A stretch of DNA of 41,501 nucleotides from Acanthaster planci (GCF_001949145.1 NW_019091513.1:529034-570534), one strand, 5' to 3'. Counted from the first letter of the stretch, positions 11,934 through 23,308 are shown. Notes: generated by a model from the letters alone, not told the origin. Translations and numbers: made by a program.

Positions 11934-13169
11934 GTAGGATGACAACAGTTTGTCCTTATGATTTGTGAAAGGATTCAAAGTGTCCGTCACTGTTATGCAA
12001 AAACATTCCAGTGGTTCACAGTATGCGGAAAAATGTGCCAAATACTTTGGTATAGACTCCCTATAACCTTGACCTTTCACCCTGTCACCTGGCTAGATCC
12101 TGAGGCCTTTATGGTTGCAGGCCGGTAAATAGGACGAAAACTGCTTGCGCGGGCCAAATCACAATTTGTATGCATTCATATGCTCTACGAAGTAGAACAT
12201 TTTGTGGCCCATGAACTTGCAGGATTTGTAGAAAAGACAGGTTTAGGCAGGCAAAGAGAGTACCAGCTTGCGTCTGAGTGAGACTTGGGAGAAATTGGGT
12301 GACTGAAAACGGTCTATTTTTCGAGAAGTGTAAGGTATCGAAATTTCATTGAATATATTTATTTCCGTGGAAATGAATATCTTCAAAAGTCATAAGTTAA
12401 TGAATGGAAAATTGAAAAGAAAATAAAAAATCATTAACTGAGCTTTGATTTGATGTGCGTCTCGAACGCCTGAGAAACTCGTGAGTATTCCTGGTTTTTT
12501 GAAGTTCGGGTATTTATCACTGTTGGTAGTTTATTTATTGGCCTGAAACCATGTGTTCAGTCGTACCATGTACTTTTCTGTTGTTTTGGCCGACCTTCAA
12601 CTAATGGAGGCAATTATAGCCTACCCGTTTCTTTGACGATACAAGTTGCCGGACATATTTCCTCAAATCTGTTCCCAAACAGTGTGTTATTGTGTAATTC
12701 AACAAGTACATTGTAAAATGGGGCACCTAAGTGGGGGCATTTTTCTTTGTTCATAGGCCTACAGGTGTAGAATGTAAGACCACTTGTCGCATTCAAAGTT
12801 GCCAGTAATGGTGCTGTAACTTATGGGAGAAATTTACTGATGCGGGTGTCATTTTCCTGCAGCCTTCAAAATTTAAATGGAACCTCACTGACCAACATGC
12901 GTACGTGGCCACAGACGATTTGTGCCCACGGTACGTTTGGAATAATTTCAAGCAGGCCTACTCATGTGGCTGCCTACAGACCTGCGCTTGATTCCTCACA
13001 GGGAAAGTAGTCGAAGTATGCGTTCTAAACAATAAATCGCCCCCCCCCAGAAGCTTTTCCTCGACAGTTGGCCCTGAAAGAATTCCTTTTCTTGAAACTT
13101 CAAAAAGAGTATGTTGATGTTCCTTTTCCAATTACATGGCCATTCGGTTGATTTTTTTGTTGCTTGAAG
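11934..13169 (+). other. NLR gene intron 1 (proposed)
   Basis: A 1236-base interval between the proposed first exon and the linker exon, running from GTAGGA to a T-rich tract ending TTGCTTGAAG. No DEATH, CARD or DED-like coding segment was found in it on the + strand. Confidence 0.4.
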
Positions 13170-13358
13170 GGAATCCTAGCCAAGAGCACCTGCAGCCAGC
13201 ATCTTTGGGTGCGTCCAACGTCGATTCCATCACACAACATGCAACACCAGCTGCAAATTTTCCACCAAATGTGGCAGTGACAGGACGAAACAATCCGGTT
13301 TTTCTCAATCGTGTCGAAGGATCAATATTCAACTTCTATGCGGAGACTCCTAAGAACG
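13170..13358 (+). CDS. NLR-like gene, linker exon
   Basis: A 189-base exon (63 codons, phase 1 on both sides). The acceptor follows a T-rich tract ending CTTGAAG and the donor is AACG followed by GTAAGT, a strong consensus. It encodes a low-complexity linker rich in Ser, Pro, Asn and Gln. The linker ends in VEGSIFNFYAETPKN, a short segment like the hydrophobic stretch often found just before NACHT modules. Its last base plus AA from 13551 makes Glu, keeping the frame open into the NACHT exon. Confidence 0.75.
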
Positions 13359-13550
13359 GTAAGTGAACATCAGTGTAGTTATATTTCTGGTGTACCTTTT
13401 ACTCATAATTTTATGTTTTTAACACGACTTTTCTTTCAGGTTTTCGGGTGCAAGTGCATAATTAAGTGATATCCAAAAGAAATTCATGCAAAATTAAGAT
13501 AAACGCCTGAAACTTAATTTGAAATACTTTTCTTAATTGCCTATGCATAG

Positions 13551-15847
13551 AAAAGGGGCACTTGGGGATAAATTGTGCTGAGCAGCTGAAGACATATTAC
13601 TTGAAGGAAATGAGCACAATTCCGATCCATCCAATTCTGCTGTCCACAACGAGGAAGATCAAGGATATTTTCATACAGCTGCTGCTCCGTAAAGAGACGC
13701 ACAGGACTAGAAGAGCTGAAAAAGGAGTAAGACTGAGGGCAGACTCCAAGGAATGCTACCCAGATAATCCGATAATGGAGCCTTTGAAATCCCAAGACGA
13801 TCTGATGCAACTCCTGATTGATGATGGCCACGTTGTTGTCGTGGGAACAGCTGGGAAGGGTAAAACTACCCTCACTAGAAAGATTGCGTATGACTGGACT
13901 TGCCATGCTTCTGATTCGTGCTTGAGTTTGTTCAAGCTTGTGTTCGTTCTGAGAATGAAGGAGATCCAAGTTGGCTCGGGCATCCTTGATTCAATGCGCA
14001 AGATTCTCCCAACGGACGTTGGGGTATCGAGGCGGCATCTCCAGCACATAATACACGAAAATCAGAGAGAAGTCCTTATCATATTTGACGGCTTGGACGA
14101 AGCTTCCTCAACTGTACTCGAAGGTCCAGTCCATGATGATGACTACCCAATCAAAGATGTCTTGTCCGCCAAAGCTCTTCGAAATTGCTCAGTGCTCGTT
14201 ACAACACGCCCACACAAAATGGACCAACTTCGAAGCTACTTTAAAAACTACACAGTCGTTGAGACAACTGGTTTTTCATCGGACAACAGGAATAAGTATA
14301 TACAGCAGTTTTTCTCTGATGACAAGAGCATTGGAGAAGCTCTTATAAAGGAAGTAGATGTTACTGCTTTTATTCATACCTTAGCACAGTGCCCTATCAT
14401 GTTGTTGCTTCTGTGCTTGATTTGGAATCATGACCAGACCCTACCCCAACGATTAACAGAGCTATACGAAAGGGCAGTAAATGTGCTGGTCGACCACCTT
14501 TCCAGTAAAGGCAGTCCAAATCTCCATGATCCGACGAAAATGGATGCGCTCATAGAGGTCATTGGCAGAGTCGCATTTGAAGGATTGATCAATCCCTTGG
14601 GAGAAAGGTTGGTGTTCTCCCCAGAAGAGTTCTCTAACAATCTGGAGTACGCATTTCAGATTGGCATTTTATTTCAGGAGACAAGGATCGTTGTTGAGCA
14701 CATCGTGAGGACGATTAATTTTTTGCACAAGTCGTTTCAAGAATTTTTCGCTGCCAAATTCTTAGCACTAAAAGCAGGGGGGCAGATACGAGAAAAGCTA
14801 TTGCCACTTGTAACGTTGGAAACGATCCAGGAAAAGGAGTACCTTCTTCGGTTTTGTTGCGGCATGAACCAAGAGGCTGCCTGCGCGATTCTTGAGCACA
14901 TCAACGGACTCAGCGAAGATCTGCAAACACCAGCCTACTTGTGGATACAGAGTTTCTCGTTGGTGCTAGTTTTCGAGGCGCAGTCACCGGACTTGGTTAA
15001 AGCGGTGGGGTCACGTTTAACACTGAAATACAAGGAAGATTTTTCGGCCATGGTCTACTTTTTGCAATGGCTTCCGGATTTCGTCCGACTAGACAGGCTA
15101 AACATCCATGTGACCCATATTCATGCGCAAGCTGCCTCACGCAGTATTCTGGAACAAGTCAGGGTGGACTCTTTATATTTCCATCTCGACCTGACTTCTA
15201 TGAATTCAGGACAGTTTCTAAATCAGCTAACGGCTCTCAGAGAAAACATTGCTAGCATGCCCCACCAGCCTCATGCTACACGTCTGTATTTAACCACGGA
15301 TGGCTGTGATAATCATTCCAACACAGAGGAGTGTAACACCGTCGGTATTCAAATCTCCCAGCTTAGTTGCTTCTTTCGAGAAAATCAAACCCTTAAGAAT
15401 TTTGGCATAGGACTCGCAGGCAACATCATCCGATCAGAAGTGCAGCTGAAGGACTTCGTTGGTACCCTTGTGTCATGCAAGGCGACGTACTTGTGCATTG
15501 ATGACAACGACTTGCACGGATCACTTGGCATCCTTTCTCCGCTATTCCAGACCTTGACGTCCCTTGTGCTGCGACGCTGCAGCCTGACTGACGATGATAT
15601 GAACAAGGTGTCTAGGTTTGTGACAGAGGCAAATAACCTTACTTGCCTGTACTTTCACGGCGGAAACTTTAGTCAGGATGCAGTTTACACTCTGATAGAC
15701 GCCATCAATCAAAACGAATCTATCGATCTTGAGAAACTATACCTGTGCGATATCGACTTAGACCCGTCACTGGTCTCTAGGATGGTCTTGGAAAAAATCC
15801 CACACTTGAAGGAGTTTAAAACAGGGTTCTTCGCAAAACGGGAATGA
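13551..15847 (+). CDS. NACHT-domain immune receptor (NLR-like), last exon
   Basis: This exon carries most of an NLR-type signalling ATPase. It opens after CTATGCATAG at 13550; no in-frame ATG marks a better start, and a stop lies upstream at 13520. Residue numbers follow the joined protein. The pre-NACHT helix (IKDIFIQLLLRKE) is near 111. Walker A is GTAGKGKTT at 173, Walker B with the NACHT acidic extension is LIIFDGLDEA at 250, and the sensor-1-like strand is CSVLVTTRP at 287. CPIMLLLLCLIW near 355 and FLHKSFQEFFAAKF at 465 mark the winged-helix region. The tail has leucine-rich repeat-like units (LVLRRCSLTDDD at 746, then LTCLYF and LEKLYL). It ends at TGA 15845-15847. All nucleotide-binding residues look intact, so the gene is probably functional. 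Genes of this type are strongly expanded in sea urchin and amphioxus. Confidence 0.93.
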
Positions 15848-16040
15848 AGGCCTCCCCGACACAAAATCACAGAAACCAGATGGATCACCCGATCTGACTA
15901 CCCACCACTGCAAGCGAGGTTTGTGTGGAGGAATGACCCTGTTTGGAGCTGGGAAGAAATATGTTATGGTAGGCCTATTATTTCATCGAGAACGCATTGA
16001 AGTGAGCTTTTGTCCTGAAACAAAATAAACTTCATGCTAT
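15848..16040 (+). terminator. NLR gene 3' UTR and poly(A) signal
   Basis: AATAAA at 16024-16029, about 177 bases after the stop codon, is the first canonical poly(A) signal downstream of the NLR reading frame. The cleavage site is expected 10-30 bases further on. Confidence 0.6.
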
Positions 16041-17032
16041 AGATTTGGTAGTAAATATATTATCGTTAAAAATGGATCCTTTCCAGGAGGAAAGAATGCG
16101 GGGAAAAAAAAGAAACGAAAATATCATCTGGGATTCAAACCAATAGAGAGCACCCACAATACTAGCTCTTTTCCCATACACAAGATCAAATTCTTCCCTT
16201 TTTTACCCACGACCCCTCATAATGACACCGGAGCCGTTTAATTCCGTTCTTAACGTAGTATGTTTCGGCCCTGTTCCGAACGGGAGCGTCTCTCTGTAAA
16301 AGCCACATTTGTTAAACAGCGGTGGGTAGTCCAGTCGGATGGAACGATACGACAGGTGTTTCAGCTGGCCATAAAAGAGGCTGGAGTGGGGATGTGTCCA
16401 TCTCGGGGACAATGTCTACACCCTGCCACTTACAAGGCATGAAGTAATTGTATCCTCAGTGCATGCGGACATAATCATGTAACGCTGCAGCCTGTATCAA
16501 ACCTCCAATTCGCATTTGAGAAAAATATATTTGCACTTTCATGGAAAAGAGAAGGTGCCTTAATACTCAGCAACGACTGCCATGCCGAGACTCCTGGCTG
16601 GCATTCACTCCTCTCTCGTTGAACTGTGTCGTTTATTTAACGTACTGGCCGTGTTACCAGGAGTAATAATGAAGGCAGGCACGAAGTTAGTCAGACCTCT
16701 ATTTATTAGTGAAAGGATTCTTGTGCACAGAGTATATGCAGCGTTTTCGGTTCAGAGTTGCATACATAGAGAGTGCGCAGCACCATCTTTCGGGCCTGTT
16801 TGTTTCACACGGATTGGAATCGCGATCATTGATCTGTAATCCAACGAAGGATCACTGATCGTGATCCAGACAAGCACGGCCTTAGAGTTTGATACAAAAT
16901 GGCTGTTCATTACCGTGTGACGGTGCAGTAGCACGCAGCTGTTGTTTACTAATTATGTTACATGTGCGCTGATGTATAATCCACCATTTTGGTTTCAACA
17001 GTAGGCAAATATCAAAACACAATGACGTCACG
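16041..17032. other. Intergenic, nothing recognised
   Basis: No gene can be supported. Small open frames such as 16582-16839 lack motifs and splice context. Confidence 0.4.
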
Positions 17033-17109
17033 CAATGTTTACTGCAGTGCATTGTGGGTGAAAAGTCGGGATACATGTACATGTAGAAATCAAAGATGGC
17101 GGACACGTG
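17033..17109 (+). promoter_or_regulatory. Promoter-like cluster: CRE, YY1-type and E-box sites
   Basis: Within 77 bases stand a full CRE palindrome TGACGTCA (17033-17040), a YY1-type AAGATGGCGG (17093-17102) and a palindromic E-box CACGTG (17104-17109). Such clusters are typical of housekeeping animal promoters. The YY1-type word also holds an ATG at 17096 in good start context, opening 25 codons (MADTCEPS...) before TAG at 17171. A second E-box in TACGTCACGTGG lies near 17376-17387. No downstream gene could be identified, so the role is inferred from motifs alone. Confidence 0.35.
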
Positions 17110-19860
17110 TGAGCCTTCGCGCGCATTTAGAGGGAGCAAATTTGCAGTCTCGCGGAAGCTTGAAAAAATGTAGCTCTGGCGTTCGTACTTGATACACACA
17201 ATGGCACGCAACATTTAACGCGAACCAATTTGGAAAATGTAGGTTTCTCAATTTAATAATTTTTTTGACAATTTTCCATTCGCGTGATGTTAGCAATAGC
17301 TCACGTATTATCGTTCGTCCCGAACAGGGAGCTGGATAGGGCTTATGGCCTTACACAGATTTCATTGAAGGAAATACGTCACGTGGGTTCACAGATAACG
17401 AAGCGCAGATTCTTCTGCCAGGTGCGCGAGCTCGCTCAATGCGTTACACAAGCGGCAGTCATCAATTCGATATTTTCTTTTTCATTCTCATTGCTGAAAA
17501 TATTTTCACTACACTTTATTCGTTAATCCGAAATTAATCAAGATAGCCAATGATTTTTAGTATATCGCCAAAGGCCATTTGCAAACTCACGTGCAAAACT
17601 AGTTTATCTTGAATAAGTAGATTACCATCAAAAACACTATGCACCACACCACATCGCGGTCCAGCACGATCGTGACATCACAGGAAAAGGGTCTATGCGG
17701 CAAAGTCGTATCAAGTCTAAAACCAGTTTTGCAGAGACTTTAAGGGGGCAATCAATAATATTGCTCTACTGAGACAACCCATATGTGAAGTTTGGATTTC
17801 ACTGTTTCTTTGTACACCTGTGTGTGGTGGCATGAAAACAGGATTTGCTCCAAAAGTGTGTATTTTGGGAAAGACACCTAACAGTAAGGATATAGCTTTA
17901 ATTGGCCAGCAGGCGTATTTTTCCATATGCCCTTCTCTCTTTGGAAGCCTCAAAGTGGGATTTTAGCTTGACAAACTCTGGACGCTGGAGGTAAAGGGGA
18001 TTAAAGTCAATAGCGTTCGGTGATAATATCCTAAATGAGCCCCGTGCACTTTTAATAGTTAATTGCGTCGTCGGTGTTGATTGTTAACCCCCTCCCAGAA
18101 ATTTCCCAGAAAAAGTGCTTTTGCCTCCCCCCGGCCAAGTTTCTTGTGACGCGCACGGTTGCGCACACCCCATTCAGCGATTTGAACAAAGGGGCGTTTG
18201 AATACAGTGATAAAGAACTTGATTGGGCTGGGTTCCTTACGGTCAAGGCTTGATTTCCAAAGGAAATCCGGAGGTATAAAGTGTCCTCTTGTTTCTTGGA
18301 AGAGGAAATTTACACAGAGTTTATACTTCGGGTCTTGTAACATGTATATGTACTGTAGTTGTAGCGTAACGCAAACGCATAAAATTTACCACGCTGGTGA
18401 ATGTGGTTATTTATAAAGCTGCAGTATACGTGCACTTAAATCGACCTAAGAATAATATCCGAAGACCTCTTTCGGTCCTGTGAGAATCTGAAAAATTAAT
18501 ACTTTTGTGTTACTTTTACATCACATTAATATTGAGTGAAGCAGTCACCCGAGTTTCTCCTCACTCAAGAACTCTAAGAACACCGCCTGTCATTCATTCT
18601 CGTCATATTATTATGGCATAGCCTTCGTTTAATAGTGGTGTTCAGGTAAATTGGATGGGTGTAGGTTTCTGAGTATTCATCTTGGCGACAAAGGCTGTCT
18701 CCTCGCACACCTCAAAGACACAGGTTTTAATTTGAAGTTGTTCAGTATATACATGAATTGTGAGTTTTTGCAATGCTCAGTTTATGTGCTGCTATCCGAA
18801 GGAGTTGACTGTTTTAGTCATTTTTGAAGTTTTGAAATATTACTTTATTATGAAATGTACCTAAGATCTTCGGCACTTCTTTTTATCTTGCTCACCTTGA
18901 AATGTTATGTTAGCATGCCATTGTGTGATTTTGCTAAACCCTGTTGTCTTTCACTTTTTTTCACAATCTCGCTATAGTGTAAAGTTTCAATATTTCAAAT
19001 TCCTTGTCTTTTTTATTTGCAGATTTGATACGCTTGGGATCCAATTTATCCTAATTACGTAATAAAAAAAATTTCGGCCAAATGCAAAAACCTCCTGTTA
19101 ATTTGTACCTCTGTAGATGCTGAACAGCCTAGTTTAGTCACCTTTAACATGGGGACTTCCCCTGAGCTGCGTAATTCTTTTCCAGAGCCCGCCACCAGCC
19201 AAGTCCCATGGGGATTGTATGTAAATATCTAAGCCACGTGCTGATAAAGGATTATTGACAAAGGAAGCGCCTGGGCAAGCCTGGGCCTGTCTCATATCAA
19301 TGATAGGTCTCTCTTATGTGTCTCTGAGTGTCAACTTTTTGTGGTTATAACGGAAGTGATCTCAAAAGGATCACCTTGGTGCAATGGGCGTAAAAATAGG
19401 CTCTCTGCAGTGAATTTAATTGATACACGTATGACGGCCTTTGAGCATGAACAGGAAAAAGTCGGCCCTGTGCAGCGGAGGGTTCAAATACATGTATTCT
19501 ATATTTATTCAGTGTGTGAAGTAAATGAGTGTTAACATCGAAAGGAAGTCGTACATGATAATACGTATATAATTGTGCTGGCAAAATAGGACAATGAGAC
19601 TGTTGAAACAATCGCCGTAGTAGGATATCGATACGCCCCGCAAAAGCAGAATTTCGATCCACTGTGAGATAGCATTAATGGAAAACATAATTTGCGTATG
19701 GCCCTTATACGTGTTGCAATCTTGAGTAGCTGCAATCAATGGCCTGCCACCGTGGGGTATTGGTCACTTCTAATTTCAGCCGCAGCCATGACTTTGGGAC
19801 ATGGTCATGTGATTATGTGACTTGCGCTTCAGTGCTTCGATACAAGCTGCTTGTGTGTGT
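17110..19860. other. Intergenic, nothing recognised
   Basis: Mixed AT-rich and moderate-GC sequence. Open frames are at most 110 codons, overlap on both strands and show no domain features. No repeat or RNA gene that I can name was found. Confidence 0.4.
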
Positions 19861-19868
19861 TATAAAGG
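19861..19868 (+). promoter_or_regulatory. TATA box of a candidate compact transcript
   Basis: TATAAAGG is followed at the expected distance (about 29 bases) by an initiator-like TCATAA with A at 19890. The next canonical poly(A) signal on this strand is at 20387, so an unspliced RNA of about 500 bases would result. Confidence 0.3.
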
Positions 19869-20006
19869 GATGATCATCCGCTCAGCCTCATAATTTTTTA
19901 CGTCAAGATTGCCTGAGCTGAGTGTGAAGAAGCCACGAAGCCTTGATCTGTACAAAGTGAAGGCAACCTCAAAAGAAGGTTTGAAAGCATACTTCACTTA
20001 TCTTGC

Positions 20007-20126
20007 ATGAGAAAATACAAACCCGAGTGCATCTTCTCTTTGAAGAACGCTAGGTTAGGATTGTACCCCTTGAATAGTGATATGGTTCATTGTGCCATGA
20101 ATACACCAGCCAACGCTCTGAACTAG
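20007..20126 (+). CDS. Small ORF, 39 residues, in candidate transcript
   Basis: An ATG-to-TAG frame of 40 codons (protein starts MRKYKPECIF, ends TPANALN). It lies between the TATA box at 19861 and the poly(A) signal at 20387. It has no signal peptide, no recognisable motif and no known relative that I can name. A short upstream frame (MIIRSAS) begins before the inferred start site. The RNA could as well be non-coding, or a first exon ending at AAAAAG followed by GTACAT near 20266. Confidence 0.15.
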   Translation: MRKYKPECIFSLKNARLGLYPLNSDMVHCAMNTPANALN

Positions 20127-20386
20127 AGTGCAGCACCTCGATCTGAACTGGCTGAGGAGATTAATTACTGTCCCCAAATTGGTGACCATTCATCAGCTGA
20201 TACGACCTTCCTGATTCAAGACCATCTGTTTAAGGAGACAAGACTCAATAGGACAACGAAAAAGGTACATATCGCTCCCTTTATCTTTATTCTCTAAATT
20301 GCCAGGTTGGTTTTTTTATTGCAATTGAGGATTTTCCAGCTTCATTTATACCTTGTAATAATGATGTCTCTACTTCTAAGTGTGAA

Positions 20387-20400
20387 AATAAAGCTTTATT
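20387..20400. terminator. Palindromic bidirectional poly(A) signal
   Basis: AATAAAGCTTTATT is a perfect 14-base palindrome giving AATAAA on both strands. It is followed on the + strand by a T-rich tract. It could end the candidate transcript starting near 19890 and any minus-strand transcript coming from the right. Confidence 0.35.
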
Positions 20401-20734
20401 AACTAGAGCAATTTTCCTCTCTTTGTTGAAAGATCTCGCAAAAGATGCGATGTCTAAGCGATGCCCGAGCTCGGTTATGTCGGGAAAACTTATAATTCAT
20501 GGTAGACCATAGGTGTAAATTCCAGGGGATAGGCTATTGAATCATCCCAGCTTTTTAAGTTGTGATGAGCAAAAGAATAAAAGCGGATTGTGAAGACTTT
20601 TTAGGATTTCCCATTGACTAAAATATTTGCAATATCACTATAGGCCTAAACGGAACACAATTTTATAAAGCCATAAATACGCCATTCTACGAAATTCTAC
20701 GCCAGTTAGTTCCACCGCTATTTTATTTTCCAGA

Positions 20735-21330
20735 GCAGCTGTTTATTTTTTTCGAAAGCAGCTATTTTTATTTTGGTGAGCAGCTGNNNNNNNNNNNNNN
20801 NNNNNNNNNNNNNNNNNNNNNNNNNNNNNNNNNNNNNNNNNNNNNNNNNNNNNNNNNNNNNNNNNNNNNNNNNNNNNNNNNNNNNNNNNNNNNNNNNNNN
20901 NNNNNNNNNNNNNNNNNNNNNNNNNNNNNNNNNNNNNNNNNNNNNNNNNNNNNNNNNNNNNNNNNNNNNNNNNNNNNNNNNNNNNNNNNNNNNNNNNNNN
21001 NNNNNNNNNNNNNNNNNNNNNNNNNNNNNNNNNNNNNNNNNNNNNNNNNNNNNNNNNNNNNNNNNNNNNNNNNNNNNNNNNNNNNNNNNNNNNNNNNNNN
21101 NNNNNNNNNNNNNNNNNNNNNNNNNNNNNNNNNNNNNNNNNNNNNNNNNNNNNNNNNNNNNNNNNNNNNNNNNNNNNNNNNNNNNNNNNNNNNNNNNNNN
21201 NNNNNNNNNNNNNNNNNNNNNNNNNNNNNNNNNNNNNNNNNNNNNNNNNNNNNNNNNNNNNNNNNNNNNNNNNNNNNNNNNNNNNNNNNNNNNNNNNNNN
21301 TTTTGGTGAGCAGGTATTTGTTTTTTCATA
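20735..21330. repeat. Tandem repeat interrupted by an assembly gap
   Basis: A run of 514 N bases occupies 20787-21300. The left flank holds repeated units of about 22 bases (GCAGCTGTTTATTTTTTTCG, then GCAGCTATTTTTATTTTGGTGA, then GCAGCTG). The right flank resumes with TTTTGGTGAGCAGGTATTTG, the same unit. The gap is therefore very probably a tandem array that could not be assembled. Open frames spanning it consist of unknown residues and are not genes. Confidence 0.85.
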
Positions 21331-22516
21331 AGCTCGTGTTTCGTGCGGATGCTGGGGCCCGTTGCAGCTGTATCTGTATTGTTGCATATTGACAATCAGA
21401 CAAAATAAATCAGACACAAAAACAAGATTCCACAATTGCAAATCTAGAAATTCTGACTATCCACAATCACACATCAAAATGCCAGCAAAACAGTAGAATA
21501 CACAGATTACATCCATTTTCACATCAAAACCCACTTAATACAATCATAATGTAACATGGCATCTTGCCTGACCAGCAGCGGTACACGAAGGCCCTGGGAA
21601 TCCGACCAGTAGCATCGGGTCCAAAATAGTGGAAGAAGTCGGCCTGCCGACGCGAAACGAAAGTTCAGTTCATAAAAGTCTCATCGGATGAAAGTTGATG
21701 AAACCAGCACCATGGTGGCGGCACCATGCATAAAGCATGGCCCGTAGAGTCATCAGCCCGACGACATAAAAACACTGCTGGCAGATACAGCCATCGTCAG
21801 CACGGAAACCTGGCCCAGTAAATCTGCATGGCTCCCATCTTGGGTCTCGAAATCCCCGCGACTTCCACTGTAGATTCAAAATAAAATGCTGCTGTCACGC
21901 CCTTTTCATAGTAATAACCCCGTTATATAAAGTTACTAACAATAAGGAAAACATTCCCAGATCGCCTCTCGGGCGCGTGTGTACTAAATAAAAGGTTACA
22001 TAATGCCTATATAGAAGAAAACCCCAAGATCGTGCCACTGAACGTTAGGACGTGTCCATTCTCAACTAAAGGGGTGAATCATTAACACTGAATTCGTAAC
22101 AGTATGTTGTATCACCTTGTGATCAGGGCACAATTACAAAATCAGCTCAGTAAGTACAGCCGTTGGGGCTATTAAACATCTGAATCAGACAGCTAGTATG
22201 TTCTACTTATGAGAAAAATGATGAACTGTTTTTTATCGTTGTTAATTGTACCGAACATTGTGCATCGCTCTAACACGTATTTACTTCTACGATTATGGCA
22301 ATCTTCACAGACATATGATACAAGGACTAGCATGGATTTTACATTTATACACACCAACAAGGCCAGTGAAAAATGCCAGGAAAAGTTAACCTAACTGTGA
22401 CCCGGGGTCCTCCGCATCCAATGCTACTTACCATACAAAACAAATGAACAAAGAAAAACGACGGGCGACGGACACGGACAAAGGAAAATGGCACAGATGA
22501 AAATGGCAGAATGTAT
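21331..22516. other. Intergenic, nothing recognised
   Basis: Contains a moderately GC-rich block at 21560-21890 without a recognisable coding frame; the 69-codon minus frame at 21879-21670 has no motif. No RNA gene was seen. Confidence 0.4.
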
Positions 22517-23125
22517 GGTGTTCTATAGCCGCCAAAAATGCGTCTCGTCGTCCTGTCGCTCCGACGCTACGACACGACGGCTCATGAAGTCCCGGCGTCG
22601 CGTTGCGGCGTCGCCTCCTTTCTCATTACTTTTTTGCTGTGTTTAATGCGTCGTCGTTGTGCCGTCTGGGCGTCGCGTCATGCCGTTGGGGCGTTGCGTC
22701 GTGGCGCCGCGTCGTGTTGTTTCTTGATGCTATCGCGTCATGCCAGCTCAACATGCCGTCTTATCGTGCCGTGGTGCGTTGCGTCGTAGCGTCGCGTCGT
22801 GCTGTTGCGCCGTCACGTCGCCTGTCATTGAATGATTTTTATACAGTGTGGGCTAGGCCGTCGTGTCCTATCGTCGTGTTGTCGCGTCCTGATGTCTTGA
22901 TGTCGTGTCGTCGCACCGTTGTGTCGTGCTGTCGTGCCTTACTGTTTTTAAAAATGGCTGGCTGGTGATTATTAAGGCTAATAGAGAACGTATGTCACAA
23001 GTCCTGAAAAAAATAGCGTGCGTGAATAGCATAAGGCCTACAAGATTGAAAATGAAAAATGGTATCTATTGGTGTTGGCTATCTATTAGGACTAACTCCG
23101 TCTCTGAGGGTTCCCGATACTTGAT
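22517..23125. mobile_element. Foldback element, one-armed copy B
   Basis: Starts with GGTGTTCTATAG, as copy A does at 2713, and continues with the same GTCG-rich left arm. The core also matches copy A: TGATTTTTATAC, GTGTGGG(C/T)TAGGC, GCGTCCTGATGT, GGTGATTAT, GCCTACAAGAT and CTCCGTC(A/T)CT appear in the same order. The GACG-rich right arm of copy A is absent. The element stops near 23125, about 25 bases before a MITE-like element. Open frames across the arm are repeat artefacts. Confidence 0.7.
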
Positions 23126-23149
23126 GCGTGTTTTTTATACCAGGCAAGA

Positions 23150-23308
23150 TATGGGACGGAGGGGTACCCCCCCTTACCTGTCCAATCCCTATACACACTC
23201 TAGACTATTGTTACCTAACACATCCCCCCCCAGAAGTCTGTAAAGAATTCCTGAGATTCCGATCAAACAATGACCAACACAAAGGCGGGGGGTTCTGTCC
23301 GTCCCATA
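23150..23308. mobile_element. MITE-like element, copy 2
   Basis: About 159 bases with terminal inverted repeats: TATGGGACGGAGGGGTACCC at the left, and CCGTCCCATA preceded by GGGGGGTTCTGT at the right. The interior is the inverted counterpart of 1079-1240. It lies at the truncated edge of foldback copy B, so its insertion or a linked deletion may have removed the right arm. No coding capacity. Confidence 0.75.

Larger units (their letters stand above)
11900..15847 (+). other. NLR-like NACHT gene (three-exon model)
   Basis: Gene-level entry. Joining 11900-11933, 13170-13358 and 13551-15847 gives 2520 bases, exactly 840 codons with the stop, so 839 residues. The joins are phase 1 to phase 1 at both introns, and all four splice sites obey GT-AG. 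Domain order: a short hydrophobic N-terminus (MGAVWSWLLG), a Ser/Pro/Asn-rich linker to about residue 75, a NACHT NTPase (Walker A about 173-180, Walker B about 250-259), a winged-helix region ending near 478, then a helical and leucine-rich tail from about 690. NLR proteins are cytosolic sensors that oligomerise on ATP binding; the ligand of this one is unknown. The neighbours give no hint of its trigger. The last two exons are firm and the first is inferred. Confidence 0.8.

Noticed and set aside
13136-13366. 76-codon ORF starting at ATG 13136 as a separate small gene
   Set aside because: The splice acceptor at 13169 and donor at 13359 define an internal exon of the NLR gene in the same frame; the ATG lies in the intron.
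13562-13564. TTG at 13562 as the start of the NLR protein
   Set aside because: Animal genes rarely start at TTG, and an acceptor at 13550 joins this frame to the upstream exon in matching phase.
20718-21441. Long open frames of about 180-230 codons
   Set aside because: They are made of unknown residues from the 514-base N gap.
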